From: Amborella trichopoda
Taxonomy: Eukaryota; Streptophyta; Magnoliopsida; Amborellales; Amborellaceae
Length of the DNA stretch: 64,000 bases
Direction of reading: 5' to 3'
NCBI RefSeq assembly: GCF_000471905.2
Contig: NW_006496807.1
Coordinates: forward strand, 817,941-881,940
Under the pieces are notes generated by a model. The model was not told the origin of the DNA. It saw nothing but the letters and a program-made list of their open reading frames with translations, and searched no databases. Every line of letters starts with the position of its first letter. The stretch's first letter is position 1. Both the position numbers and the translations under genes were made by a program. This document shows, piece after piece, positions 35,626 to 47,574 of this stretch.

Positions 35626-36105
35626 CTAAGAATTGTTAGGATTTCCTGACAAACTTTCATCACGCCATCGTATCAAATTGAAGTCCCCACCAACCACAAC
35701 CAGAAACTCAAAAGAATGAATTGTTGTAGATAAATCCAAAAGAAAACCTTCTTTAACACGAGCACTAGAAGGTCCATACAAATTGACAGTCCCCCATTTC
35801 AACCCAACTTTAGGACTACAAAAACCCATAAGCAAAAAAGAGTCACGCTTGCTTGTGACAAAATTTTGGATAGCCGTGGGATCCCATAAGACCCACAAGC
35901 CACCAGATGCTCCACAAGCATCTATACCATCAAAGGCAACCGCATTAAAGCCCCAAATCTTCCAAGCCCCTGCAACATCAGGATTGGGGAGTTTTGTCTC
36001 CTGGAGGATTAAAATCACTAGTTTAAATTTAGCAACAAGAAAAAGCACATCCTTTTTCTTAAACTGACTACTCAAACCCCTTAGATTCCACAATATAATA
36101 TTCAT
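35626..36105 (-). pseudogene. LINE ORF2 endonuclease domain
   Basis: 160 open codons starting MNIILWNLRGLSSQ at 36,105. Seen: 'VILILQETKLPNP' (catalytic Glu), 'CGASGGLWVLWDP', 'WGTVNLYGPSS' and 'VVVGGDFNLIRW' (the GDFN motif). It stops at 35,626 before the SDH motif, and the frame changes downstream. This is the best-preserved endonuclease half of this family in the window. Confidence 0.85.
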
Positions 36106-36483
36106 TAATAAATGGAGGGATGAGAAGAGGAACCTGGTCCATTAGGACCGAAATCATGTTGCACATCATCTGCCAAAAGTTCATCATCAGGTCCAGCTAC
36201 ACTGGTTGAAGAACTGGATTCAGAGTCGACATTGACAATAGCTTGATCAGGAAAGACAATTGCTCGCGAGGGACCTTTTTTTATTACACCTTTCGCTTGC
36301 AGCTTAGCAGAAGAATGATTATCCTAGAAGCCTTTCATCGTCGTCTTCTTCTTCTTACTTTTATCCATCTTCATATTTGGCATCGTAATAGGGTCTTGAA
36401 CAACAGTAACACCATTTTCGCTATCCATCCTCCTAGACCCGCGACTTTTCTTGATACTTTCCATTACAACCGCAAGTGGTACT

Positions 36484-37750
36484 TCATCCATACCCATAAA
36501 TGATCATTTTTTCCACCTGTTGCACTTCCTCTGATTCCTTCTGCATTCCAATCATAGACTGAATAGGGGCATTTTCTAGAAGCCCTTGTTCCTCAGACGG
36601 TACCATATCTAGCGGGACAACATCCGACACTTCTGCACTCACCAGAGCACCATCGTCTTGAGCAGCACCCAAGTTAGTATCATAATCCAAAAGATGAGGG
36701 TGATTCTCCAAGACATGATCTTCTTCTACAACCATGATGGCTTGGGGATCCACCCTTAAAGGGTCAAAACGAACTATGTTTACCTTTCTCCCACCTTTCA
36801 CTGCAGCCAAACGGAAAGTAGCGGACGCATATTCTAGTTTAGCAGGACTCCAAACACTAAAGCTGTGAGCTTCTGTTGAACACACCTCGTTGAAGCTCTT
36901 TGACGGATAGGCAGCCACCACAGTACGCAGACCACCACCACGCTTTGCAAAAATATGGTAGTGGAGTTTAAACTCCTTTCATAACAAAGCCAAAGGGACT
37001 TGTTTTTTTTTTTATATTTCTACGTGTTCCAAGGAAGAGAGATTGGCCTGCTTTTTACCTCGAAGGTTGTATTTATCGAGAAATTGGAAAGCAAATATAT
37101 CAATCCCATCAACTACGGGACTTCCTCCCCCCCCATATCAATAGATTTAGGCATAAAATCCTTCCGAGGAAACGGTGCACCCACCTGTCCACCATAGTAA
37201 ACGAGTAAACCAGCATCACCGCAAATACTCGTAACTGACTTTCCAATCCTCCCATAATCTTCGCAACAAAATCTCCATCGTTTAAGAAAATCTCAAGCTG
37301 ATTATGAAACTCCTCCGACAAAACTTTCGAGGTTTTAGGAAACCTCTCAACCTGAATCCAGCGTATCTGAATTTTGCGCCTTTCAAATTTTTGAAAATTT
37401 TGAACTTTGTACCTCCTATGATTTCAGACTTTTCGAGGTTGCTCCTACACTAAAGTTTTGCCGAAAAAATTTTCGACCATCTTCTCCGGCTCCTTGACAA
37501 AATTTATATTTTGTCTGCCACTCCGTTCTCCTTTCACAGTATTACCACCATAAGGAATGTTATCATCATCAGAAATTGAGATGTGGAAAATTTCCCCATT
37601 GATAGTAAGCACAACCGACCCTGAAATAATCATATTAGCACAAATGTCGACTTTCACATGAACTAACCAGCAGCATGAGCTTAGGAAACAATTCCAATCT
37701 AAATCTCGATAAATTCCAATACCATCTGACAACTTCTTAATAACCGCTAA
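36484..37750 (-). pseudogene. LINE ORF1 (DUF4283-type), decayed
   Basis: The upstream piece (37,732-37,445) contains 'WLVHVKVDICANMIISGSVV' and 'VVLTINGEIFHISISDDD', matching the DUF4283/zf-CCHC_4 part of plant LINE ORF1, which binds nucleic acid. The downstream piece (36,921-36,484) has 'GRKVNIVRFDPLRVDPQAI' and a long acidic tail. A third piece in another frame lies at 37,321-37,109. Frameshifts separate them. Confidence 0.6.
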
Positions 37751-38399
37751 ATTCCACTACGATCTGACAACTTCTTAATAATGGCTAAATTCCAACCTGA
37801 TAAAGAATGCCCTAAAACTTGAACCATATTGAATTTTTTGCTAAAAAAGTAGAGTGGTCCGAAGCCTTCCATCGATCCAGTGAAAGCAAACTTCCTCGGA
37901 CTCTGTAAAATCTATTAGAAAGTGCTTAACGAACTTCTTCTTGGGTACGCAGTTTGAACACCAGTTTATTAAGACTTACAATTTTAACCTGAGGCTGATA
38001 CGATAGCCTCTATCGCCTCTAAGCCCACTCCGCTAATCCAAAAAAATCATTTACTAATGGGAAAAAAGAGCAAGTGATCAACAGCTCGGTTTTGATGTCT
38101 CACTTCTTCCATTCTTCACCATCAACTACAACAATTTTAGAAAAACTGCCCCATCAAAATCCATGATCACACCTGCTTAACCTTAAACATAGATCTTTAG
38201 TGCCATTCCTATCACGCAATGTCACTTTCTCAGGGCCATGTACCGCAAAACTTCGTCTATAGCTCGAAGTGCATTTTAAGTCAAACTGTAGGACTCTTTC
38301 TATCTTTGCCTGAAACTCTCGCCTGAAAGTCCACCTTCTTTCAAACCTCAAGATCCTCGTTTCTTTCACTCCACAGTCCCCCCCTTGCTTGACACGCTC

Positions 38400-38935
38400 G
38401 CTTGAAACCCTCCTCCAAACCCTTCCCTGAAACCCCTCTCTCTCTCTAGAGAACAGCAAAGGGCGGCTTTCAAAATGGATCCGGAAGCCTGCTAAACTTT
38501 TGTTCTCTCTCCTTTCTACAGTCCCCCAAACCCTTGCTTGAAACCCTCACCTGAAACCCCTCTCTCTCTCTCTCTCTCTCACTAGAGAACAGCAAAGGGC
38601 GGCTTTCTAAATGGATCCTCCAAATCAATGAATAAGAAACCCTCGCACCCTCTCTCTGTTCAAACCAGCACAGAGACCTCTCGCCCTCCCTCTCCTCAAA
38701 ACCAGCAAGATTCACAACCCTCGCACCCCTCTCTAGAGATATCAATATCTCTTTAGCCAAAAATAATTGTGGGCTTCATTCACTATGATCTCTCTCACAT
38801 CCAAATTTTAGATGAGCCCTATTGATCCAAATCGTATAAGAAACACTTAGGATCCAATATAACCTGCAATTTACCAACACAAATTTGTTTTCTGATAAGC
38901 TTTGCATCCTCCAAATCAATGAATAAGAAAGACTC
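38400..38935. repeat. Duplications in the LINE 5' region
   Basis: A block of about 115-130 bp (CTTGAAACCCTC ... CTAGAGAACAGCAAAGGGCG ... AAATGGATCC) occurs twice, at about 38,400-38,490 and 38,530-38,616, with a CT microsatellite inside. Separately, TCCTCCAAATCAATGAATAA occurs at 38,616 and 38,908. Tandem 5'-UTR monomers are known from LINEs and may act as promoters; that is inference here. Confidence 0.6.
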
Positions 38936-39540
38936 CATGACTTTGAATCAGACAACCAGCAATGGCTTATGAGAAATCAAGACGGATTTGCCCTATTCGC
39001 TAATCTTTCAACAGATTTGCAGGCTTCCCTGATTGAAGCAACCAGGTCCTGCAACTCCTCAATATTGCACACAAACCCTAATTTTGCCCTTTCTCCATTT
39101 TCTCCACTAATCGGCTCCAAGTTTTGATGCTCTATTTCTCCAACATACTGTTACATCTTGCAAATGGCAATAAAAATGCAATGTGAAAAACTCTTATCCC
39201 TTTAATGAACTTTGGCTGCAGTTAATGTGTCGGGGCCGAAAGACACATGGAACATGCAAGATTTTTCGGGGAATTTTATCCCAAAATTATTATAGAGGAG
39301 GGTTGAGAGAATAATCTCTTCTCTCTCTCATTTTTTTTTATTTCTTTCTTCTCTCTACAATAATTTGGACACGGCCAAATATCCAAATAAGAAAAAAGAT
39401 TTAGAGAGAGAAAATAGATATAAAAAGAATTTATAGAAAAATAAGAGACAAATATTAAATAGAATGAGAGAGAGAAATAAAAAATAAATATAAAAAAAAT
39501 AAAAATAAAAGAGATAAATATAATATAAATAAAAGGTTTT

Positions 39541-39745
39541 ACGGCATTTGAAGTGCCGTATAACATAGGTTAATTTTTACGGCAGTAAAATAGGTTTTAG
39601 TTTTTACGATACTTAAAGTATCGTAATGCTAATTGAAGTTATTAGGATATTTTAAATACCGTATAAAATGATACCTATTAAAGTATTACAGTACTCCGTA
39701 ATATATTTTCAAAGTATTATGGTACTCAAAGTACAATAATCCTAT
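39541..39745. repeat. Array of ~20-nt palindromes, right arm
   Basis: Units such as ACGGCATTTGAAGTGCCGTA (39,541), ACGATACTTAAAGTATCGTA (39,606), GGATATTTTAAATACCGT (39,645) and a diverged one near 39,716. Inverse counterpart of the 31.16-31.37 kb array. Confidence 0.75.
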
Positions 39746-40199
39746 CAATGCTTTTACGGTAGAAAGACTATTATAAATGGCATTCTTTTCTTTTTTTTTC
39801 AATTTTGTTAAAATTTAAGATATATTAACCATAATTTTCCTTTATTTAACAATGTTTTTCTCTTAACTTGGGGAACCCACGGTTTGGTTAGTTTTGTGGT
39901 TATACAAAACATGGTTTTTGTGGCCAAAACAAAATGCCAAATGCATTTTTTTTCATAAAAATATGGTCATACAAAACCATGTTTTGTTCACCCTAAGATC
40001 CAAACGAGCCCTTAGTGATCGATATACAAGTAACTCCCGGTTAAAGAGGAGCAAGAGGCTGGACTCTCTCTCAAGAAAGCAACATGCCTCTCTCTCTCTC
40101 AAGAAGGCAACATAGGAAACTCTTTATCTCCTCTTTAAACAAGCAACGAGTCCTTCCTCTTTAAACAAGCAACGAGTCCTTCATCAAACGATCTCCAAG

Positions 40200-40720
40200 A
40201 TTGGCGCGATTTTATGGAGATTGTTATAGGTGCATGGCGTGGAATATTTAGAGAGAGAAATAAGAGAACATTTGAAGGATCAAGTATTGCTATAGATTTT
40301 CTAAAATCCAATATTATAACAATGGCAGCAGAATGGTTTTCCATCAACCACGATTGCAAATTCATCCCTAGGTCGCAGGTCCTAGTTAAACTTCAATCTC
40401 GCACCTTGATTAGGCACATATATTGGTTTCAAATTAAATTTTGATGGTAGCTCCTTATAAAACCCAAGCTTTATGGGTTTCTATGGTCTCATCACAAAGA
40501 GGGAGACAACCACCATGGAGACTAAGCAACCTTTATGATGAAATTTATTCTATCCTGGCAAATGATTCTTTTGAGCTTCAACATTGTTTTCGAGAGGCTA
40601 ACTCCAAAGTTGATTCTCTTGCAAAGGATAGTGTACACCAATCGTCATCGAAGATAACACTCTGTAATATATCATAATGCCTACGTAATTTTGTTTTTTT
40701 TATGTAAATGAAATTCATAG
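40200..40720 (+). pseudogene. LINE 3' fragment (finger end and RNase H tail)
   Basis: The 40,214-40,444 reading has 'RGIFRERNKRTFEGSSIAID', comparable to 'WEIWKERYKRTFVGSSL' in the 32-kb LINE. 40,441-40,677 ends with 'SFELQHCFREANSKVDSLAK', the end of RNase H. The middle of RNase H is missing. A GTAAATGAAATTC 3' tail follows. Short direct repeats (TTTAAACAAGCAACGAGTCC, twice at 40,131 and 40,154) lie just upstream. Confidence 0.7.
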
Positions 40721-40859
40721 TAATTGTTTCAAACAGAAAAAACTGACTAATGAGAAGCATTTACATTGTACACATTTTTAATGAGGAGCATTTTAATGGT
40801 GACAGTTGACATAAGGAGGGATACCTACCCACGTTTTTATCAATAATGATTTCTATTTT

Positions 40860-41670
40860 GAGTTTGAAGTGAACTCATCCATTCCTCCTAACAAAGTAGA
40901 GGCGCATCATGACTTTCACAAGTTGAAAAGTGTTCCTAGCCCTTCATTATGCTGCCTACAAATTCATTGCGATGTAGCCATAGTTGTTGAAGGTGGGTGA
41001 GGTTGACCAAACAAGAGGGTAATGCCCCTTCCATTTTATTACAGTGTAGATAAAGGACCTCTAGAAATGGAGGGATCTGATGTACCGATTGATGCGATGG
41101 GCAGCAGCAAGACGAGGTCGGCGGGGATGCTGCATAAACTTACTGCTCGATGGCATTAAATGCCAAGACGAGTGATGGTGAGGTAGATAAGACCGCCTAC
41201 AAGTCGCCTGTAGGGTGGAAGCTTCAATGCTTTACGTTCTGAGGTGTCGACGACTTATCCATGAGGCCAGCTCATGCACGGAGATTGAGGGATACTCCCA
41301 TAGAGTTGGTTCACCCCCAAATGGAGCTGCTTGAGATAGGGCAAGTTGCCCAAAGCTGAAGTTATGCTTTTTTGGAGCTTATTCCTGTCAAGATCCTGTG
41401 CTTGTCATGAAGAAAGCATGTCTACCTCCTCAGGAATTATCCCCCTCAAATTCATTTAAAGACATGTAAATAATTCAAATTCCTCAATTTTGAGAGCTCT
41501 GCAATCACAATAGAGACAATAGAGGAACCCATGACTCTACCTTTAAATGGTAGCTCGCCACCTAAATAGTTGTCACTCAAACCCAAATTGCTCAGTTGGT
41601 GTAGCTGAATTAAAGAGGTGGCGTTCCGATGGACATTGTCTAAACTTGACATTAATTCGAACACCAGCTA
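40860..41670 (-). pseudogene. LRR receptor-like protein relic
   Basis: Minus-strand readings show leucine-rich repeats: 'LIQLHQLSNLGLSDNYLGGE' (41.6 kb), 'LSKLRNLNYLHVF' (41.46), 'LGNLPYLKQLHLGVNQLYGS' (41.33) and 'LVNLTHLQQLWLHRNEFVGS' (40.98), matching the LxxLxxLxLxxNxLxGxIP consensus of plant receptor-like proteins and kinases, which sense ligands at the cell surface. Stops and frame changes break it, and no signal peptide, membrane segment or kinase is seen. A short copia piece splits the repeats at about 41.1-41.26 kb. Confidence 0.75.
41100..41260 (-). mobile_element. Short Ty1/copia fossil fragment inside the LRR relic
   Basis: One frame reads 'PYRRLVGGLIYLTITR', a block typical of the end of copia reverse transcriptase. 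Only about 50 codons are recognisable. Broken fossil; the rest of the element is absent. Confidence 0.5.
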
Positions 41671-41769
41671 AATGTAGAGTAGCCAATAGAGAGTTTACTC
41701 TTCCTTCGGAGGAAAAGTCATAGCTATCAACATTGAAGCAAAACACACTCATTTGTACAAAATGGATTA

Positions 41770-41935
41770 TTTTTAGGACTTGAAAGTAGTTCTTTATTAT
41801 TAGAATTTAAATTTTTTTTTCATATCCTTGCATCTCTCAAGGTCGAGATGATTAATTGTATGGTTTTTTGACATTAGACCAACATTTTTTGGTGGATTTT
41901 TTAAGTGCACCTCATTATTATTATTATTATAAAAG
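41770..41935 (+). repeat. Dispersed AT-rich repeat, copy
   Basis: Same block order as 1-290: TTTTAGGACTTGAAAGTAG, TCATATCCTTGCATCTC, GTCGAGATGATTAATTG, 'GACATTAGACCAAC', then GATTTTTTAAGTGCACCTCA and an ATT microsatellite. Confidence 0.6.
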
Positions 41936-42284
41936 ATTTTCCTAACTGATAGGAGCCGGCTACACGAATCTCAGTCCGTCATTCTGTTCTATTAAATGTC
42001 ATACCCTCAATGAGGTTATAAATCATCATATCTTTTATCACTATTTTCAACTATATCATATTTGGCCTACCCCTTGCCCATATCTTTTCTCACTACCTTG
42101 CTCTTTTCTTATTACTTCCAACCATGAAGTGCACATCACTTCTACAATATAAGGTTGACACCTCATATAAATTTTTTTTACAATATAAATAGCCTAACAG
42201 TATACAATCTCCAAAATAACTGCTTGTTATTACTTATGGGCATTATCTTTAGTAAAAATATATAATGAGGGGCCATTTATGTTT

Positions 42285-42445
42285 GGTATAAGGTGTTTAC
42301 AATTAATCTTGACCATTGGATGTGAAATTGGGTGGCTGTATTTATTTCATTAACCGAGCTCAAAGTTCAAAAGAAACTTTTTCGAACTTTGTCATACACC
42401 CAAGCTATCAGATTTCACATCGGATGTTTATAAGTAATTGTGACC
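42285..42445. repeat. Imperfect inverted repeat, MITE-like
   Basis: The left arm (ACAATTAATCTTGACCATTG, then GATGTGAAATTGGGTGGCTG) is roughly the reverse complement of the right arm (CACCCAAGCTATCAGATTTC then ACATCGGATG...TAATTGT). A half copy occurs at about 49,597-49,675. No target duplication was established. Confidence 0.5.
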
Positions 42446-44600
42446 TCCCTGTATCTATCCAATCGATGTAATTTGAACGCATTTTGCAAGTTTATAGAAG
42501 GGATTGGAAATCTTGATTTAGATGAGGAACGATATGTAAGCGGCATTGGAAGAAAATAAATGCTCTCATGGTTCACAATTTGTGTTCCTTTTATTGTTGT
42601 CCCCTTGTAGCCCCTTTTTTGAGAATTTTAGAGGTGCACGTTATTTCTGCAACATAAAATTCACATTATATAAACTCATTTCTTTAGAAACTTGAATACT
42701 TTGAACGACCTTTTTAAATGAGAAAAATTATATAATGCATCTCTCCCAAGCCAAGATGTCAGAACTATCGGAAATGGAGGGTAATTGGGGCAAAATAAAT
42801 GATGAATGAAACAAAATAAGTTTCAATCTCTCTGATCCCATGTGCGGTAGATTGTTCTCCAGGAAAAATATCTATTAATAAGAATTAGTATGTATTTAAC
42901 TTTTATTTGGTAAATTTGTCTGCATAACACATAGGAGAAAGAGGATTGTAAAAACTATCTCGCCAATACAAATGCACAAGTATTATGAGATCTAGAACAT
43001 TAGAGTTGTCTCTTATTAGAAAAAAGAGAGAGTCCTCACAAAAGCTATTGGAAAGTAAGAATACTTCGTGTGTGACCAAACTGGAGGAAGAATGCACTAG
43101 GTGAAGAGTTGTCACCTCCACCCTTAAAACAATATATTGTTGCAATTGATATGCAACGGGATAACCAACTGTCATGCAATATCTCTTCCGGTTCCGAAAA
43201 ACCAACCATCACACTCTATATACACATTTTCATCGGAGTACCGCAGTGTACCACTCTACTAGAGCCACATGTCTTCACCCATGGGATGCGTCTTCACCCA
43301 CACAAATCACTGGAGTGTACCAACCCCCAGAAGCGGTGGGGCACCACCAATCCCCATAAACGGTGCGGCACAAACCACCATAATTCACCAAACCCCCAAG
43401 CCACATGTTTTTCCCATTGGGGCACATGCAACAAAGTGTCCCTCCCGTCGAAGCCAAATACCAAAATGCCCTTTATCCACTAAGCCACCATAAATAACAA
43501 AGACATGCACACTGCGAATATAAAGTGCACCATCGAACTCCCTCACACATGCACATACTTTGCATAGGACTTCTATTTGATTCTTAAAACACAAGTGAAT
43601 AAGATAAACTCATATTTAAGGAAGGCTTCTCTCATCTCGTTCTTCAATATTATTTTGAAATAGTATTGTATTTTTAAGGCATAATACAATAGAACATTTT
43701 ACTCCTAGACACCTATACTGTATATTCAAAGCCTCCATGTCATCCTATGTTCAACTTTATCAATAATGTTTCAACCAATAGCATTTTTGTCCCATAAACT
43801 ACTGTAGTTTTTGTCCCAAATTCCCAAAAACCCCCATATATCTCTCTCTGTGTCTTGTTTAGAAACTCGTGAATAAAAAATTTCATATGTACTCTCTTTT
43901 ACTTATTTACCACGCATCTCTATCCTCAAAAAATCCATAGAGTTTCTCTATACAAATTGCATGATTTTTATTTTACCTCCATCGATGTGGATTCTAGAGG
44001 CGACCTTTAGTCTGAATTCTGATGACATCTAAGTTTTATCTAGTCTTATGTTTTGATTATGATTATAATGCCACATTTGTACTTGGGGTTAACTATCTCA
44101 TTTCTTAACTTATACCATTGGTTTCTTTTCTTTTTTTTCTTTTTTAGATTTTATGGCCATTAGTTAGTGGTCTCAAGCAAAATGACAATCTCTTCCTACC
44201 CATGTATATGCATTTTGTTAACCTCTACTCGGTTGATGCTTATTTTATTTAATTTGGGGAGGGACTTAGTTGATGCTTATTTTGTCTAATTTAGAGAGAG
44301 AGAGAGAGATAGCTCTTTCAAGGTTTGGTTGTTATTCTTTTCTTTTTAGACGCCTTGGTTAGGGGAATGCAGATGATGTCATTTTCCTTTTAAATTATTC
44401 AATCTTTAGCTTTTTTTCTTTTTGAAATTTTGTGATCAAAACTGCAACTCCAGGTATCAAAGTCTTATATAGTGACTTATATGGCAGATGTGTTACTTGT
44501 GAAGTCCATAAACAAACTCCTATTAAGTGGGGTTGAATCCCTGTGGATTCACTAAAACATGGGATCTTTTTTTGTGGGAAAAGTTTATATAAGGTGTAGT
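42446..44600. other. Intergenic; C-rich patch, no gene recognised
   Basis: AT-rich, except for a C-rich patch at about 43,250-43,480 with GCGGTGGGGCACCACCAATC-like near-palindromes. Overlapping short frames there have no recognisable domain. No RNA gene seen. Confidence 0.4.
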
Positions 44601-44605
44601 CGTAC

Positions 44606-44662
44606 TTTTAGAAATATAGTTGCAGTAATTCATCTTTTAGAAATATAGTTGCAGTAATTCAT
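44606..44662. repeat. 28-bp perfect tandem duplication
   Basis: TTTTAGAAATATAGTTGCAG followed by TAATTCAT occurs twice in succession. Confidence 0.85.
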
Positions 44663-46379
44663 ATTGTCAATATTTAGATGGTACAAACTTGATACTCTTA
44701 AAAGATATGCTACTTTTTAATATTATCTTAAAAGAGTGTCAAATTTATATAGTCCAACTAAAATAGACGGTATAAGCAACCTTAACTTTACATGTAGAGT
44801 TGCCACCTTATGCAAATCATATCTTTTTTTTATGCCTATAAGAATCCCTATTTTTGGAAGGTAAAATCCTTATAGATTTAGGACACTGATGTTTTGATAA
44901 ATATCTTTCAACACAGTGCATATAAAAGCAGAAAAATGATGATTTTTTTGTAGCCTTTTAGATGGGTATTATAGAGAGAGATAAAAACCTTGCGGTAGGA
45001 TTTATGATAGAGCACTTGTAAAATCATTTTATTCTCTATGTTTACATGATGTTTTTCTGAATAATGCAGGGAAAGTTTGATGCCCAATGGATATAAGTGA
45101 TTCCCAATTGTTTTGGTCTGTTGATTTTTTGCCGAACTTTTAGCCCTTTATTTTTTATTTTTCCAAATGTTGGTTTTTATCTTGTAAAATTGGTGTGAAA
45201 GATGTAGGTTTCGTGATACTTCTTGAATATGAGGTTAATGATAGATAGGGGATCTTTGAAGGAAGTTTAGCCAAACATAAAATCCCTAAGTTCAATGCTT
45301 TTTCTCAACATAGAAGTTACAAATGTGCGCGATGTTCCTAAAGGATGGTTGTGCAATGGCTTTGAAAGGCAAAGAATAGAGATTAGAAAAGATGGATGAA
45401 GAGGAGCTTGATGAGAGACTATTTTATTCAATGTCTCCTTAAAAAATATTGAGAAAGAAATTGTAAGTTAAGTTGTATTTATGAAAGGAAAATTTCTTCC
45501 TCGTAAAGTTTTTATTTTTAACATCGTAATCTCATAATGAGTGTTGCTTCATTGCAAGGGCACTTTAATGAGTATAAGGCTTTAATTAGCAAGTTAATAG
45601 ACTAGATGTAAAAATTGATGAGGTGTGAATGTGATAGGTGGGTACATGAGAAGTAAAAATAAAGTATAATAACTCTTGAAATATCCGACCAATATTATGT
45701 TAAAAAATCCCAATTTATGGGCCAGAAAAGGGCTAATAGAATCAATAAACCAGTTAGTGTGACCCATTTGACTATTTAACGATCAATTTTGATTATGTGA
45801 TATTTTTTTATATGATAATATAATTGACTAGCCAAGGAATAGGTTCATGGTTTGACTGATAAGACTAGTTGGTCAGATCCAGTCATAATAACAATAATGG
45901 GCTATTACTTGAAATTTGACAAGACTTCTAGTCTATTAGGGGGGGCTTTTATTTTTTTGGAAATGTTTGCCTTTGAAGATTTTCTAAGGGAAATATTTTT
46001 TAGGTTTTCATACTTGTCCATGTTTCCAACCTTGAATATGGACAATTTAGGCATTCTCAAATATTTTTTGAAGAGATACCTGAGTGAAATGAAAATTTAA
46101 AAGAAAATCCTATAATACTGATTAGGGTGTTCTTATCCGTTGGAAAAATTTTCAAATAATTCTAATGCTTTACATAGTATTTTCTATTTTTCAACAGAGT
46201 TTAAGAGCGATACTGGGGAAATTTATCAAACTACATCTAATGTTTAAACTATTTAACATCTTATCCATATTTTTTGAGGGAAAAAGACACATCTCTACCT
46301 ATAATTACAATCCAAAATAAATCCTCATGCTATAGATAGTCTGTGGATCCTCTCAAAAGTTAATTTTATCAGAGAAAAG

Positions 46380-46419
<40 letters not shown>

Positions 46420-47574
46420 AAGCTGCTTTGGATGCTTGATACCCTTTTCTGACAATGCAGTACCTTACTTCTATAGTATGAGGTTGCAACCTTATAAAAA
46501 CTTTATGTATTTATCATCTCGTGAAACTCACAAGTAGTTTAGGGAAAGGCTTCTATATTTCCCCTACAACATAGAAGATCTATGCTTCCCCTACCATCCA
46601 GCCATCAGATTTTGATCAAGAGAGTCACTCACCGTTTGATCTTAGATCTGACGTCTTAAAGTATTTTATTTTTAGTTTTTTCTTATACAAATTGTGTGAA
46701 TATGAAATTTGGTACATGCCATCTTCTCATTGGAGTGCACCTACAAAAAATATTAAAAATATTTTTTCGATAAAATATAGTGACCAAAATACCCCTTGAA
46801 ACTTTTAGGTGTATTTTGGTCATTTTATTTTATTGCAAATATTTTTTTTATAGTTTTCGCTAGTAAGAGTTTAATAGAGGATTGGACGTACAAATTTTGG
46901 TGTCAAATTAGTTTATAAAAAAAATTTAAAAATAAAATAGTGTAGAGACGTAGCACTGTGATTGGGGCAATCTTAGCCATCCATTCAAGATAGACGGTTT
47001 GGATAAGGGGAAGTATATAAGTTTTATATTATAGGGGAAGCATAGAAAGCTTGCCCATTAATTTAAATGAGACATCCCATATTTCATTTTGATGATGAGG
47101 ATATTAAAAGTAAATAAACGATAAATATTGTAATTTAGACAATAAATGAAAGCAATAAATATTGTAACTTGGGCAATAAAAAAGCAGAGAGGTGGTTAAG
47201 TATATTCTCTTTTAACTTGGAGGGAGTCTATGGGACTTCTATGATCAAGGGTTTATTTAGGATTATAGTTATAAAGAGGGTGGGTACACATCTTTTTCCC
47301 TTTTTTATCGAATTTCAAATAACTTGATCAAATTTTAAACGCTTTTTAAATTTAATTTCAAATAGCCAACATTCTTTTGATCAAATTATATAACCTATCA
47401 AATAACAAGTCAGAATGGGTCTTAAAAATTGACCAAAATACACATATTAAATAGTTGATTTTAAGTGTATTTTGATCAAATTTTCAGAGGTGTGGTTTGC
47501 ATAAGATCAAGGCCCTAAACATCAAAGTAAGGCATACCTCTAAACAATGTCAAAAGATAATTTTTTGGTAGCAA
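44663..47574. other. AT-rich intergenic stretch
   Basis: No gene or domain recognised. It contains a (TA)n microsatellite at about 46,381-46,416. Near 46,478 an AGGTTGCAACCT palindrome resembles the end of the dispersed repeat family. An 82-codon open frame at 45,852 has no recognisable feature. Confidence 0.4.

Larger units (their letters stand above)
32062..39200 (-). mobile_element. LINE (plant L1 type), near full length but decayed, minus strand
   Basis: On the minus strand: 5' region (about 39.2-37.8 kb), ORF1 (about 37.75-36.48 kb), ORF2 with endonuclease (36.1-35.6 kb), connector (35.34-34.97), RT (34.93-33.9), thumb (33.85-33.4), zinc finger (33.19-32.75) and RNase H (32.57-32.13). 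The short T run at 32,062-32,068 is the residual poly(A) tail. It lies inside the long-TIR element, so it inserted after that element. The 5' limit and target duplication were not found. It shares the motif LIKRGKILPNVCLLCK with the LINE at 20.8-25.0 kb. Confidence 0.8.
30290..40011. mobile_element. DNA transposon with long terminal inverted repeats, split by a LINE
   Basis: The ends are inverted: left GAGCTCGTTTGGATCCTAAG (30,290 on), right reverse complement GGGCTCGTTTGGATCTTAGG (from 40,011 inward). Inverse similarity continues through the AAAACCATGTTTTG blocks, the palindrome arrays (31.16-31.37 and 39.54-39.74 kb) and 'ATATTTGGCCATGTCCAAAT' (31.58 and 39.37 kb). TTA follows the right end and TTT precedes the left, which would suit a PIF/Harbinger-type 3-bp duplication with one change. 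No transposase is seen. Without the LINE and a roughly 0.5-kb insert in the left arm the element would be about 2 kb. Confidence 0.65.

Noticed and set aside
43109-43594. Cluster of open frames on both strands (up to 124 codons)
   Set aside because: C-rich sequence with few stops; none shows a domain and the frames overlap on both strands.
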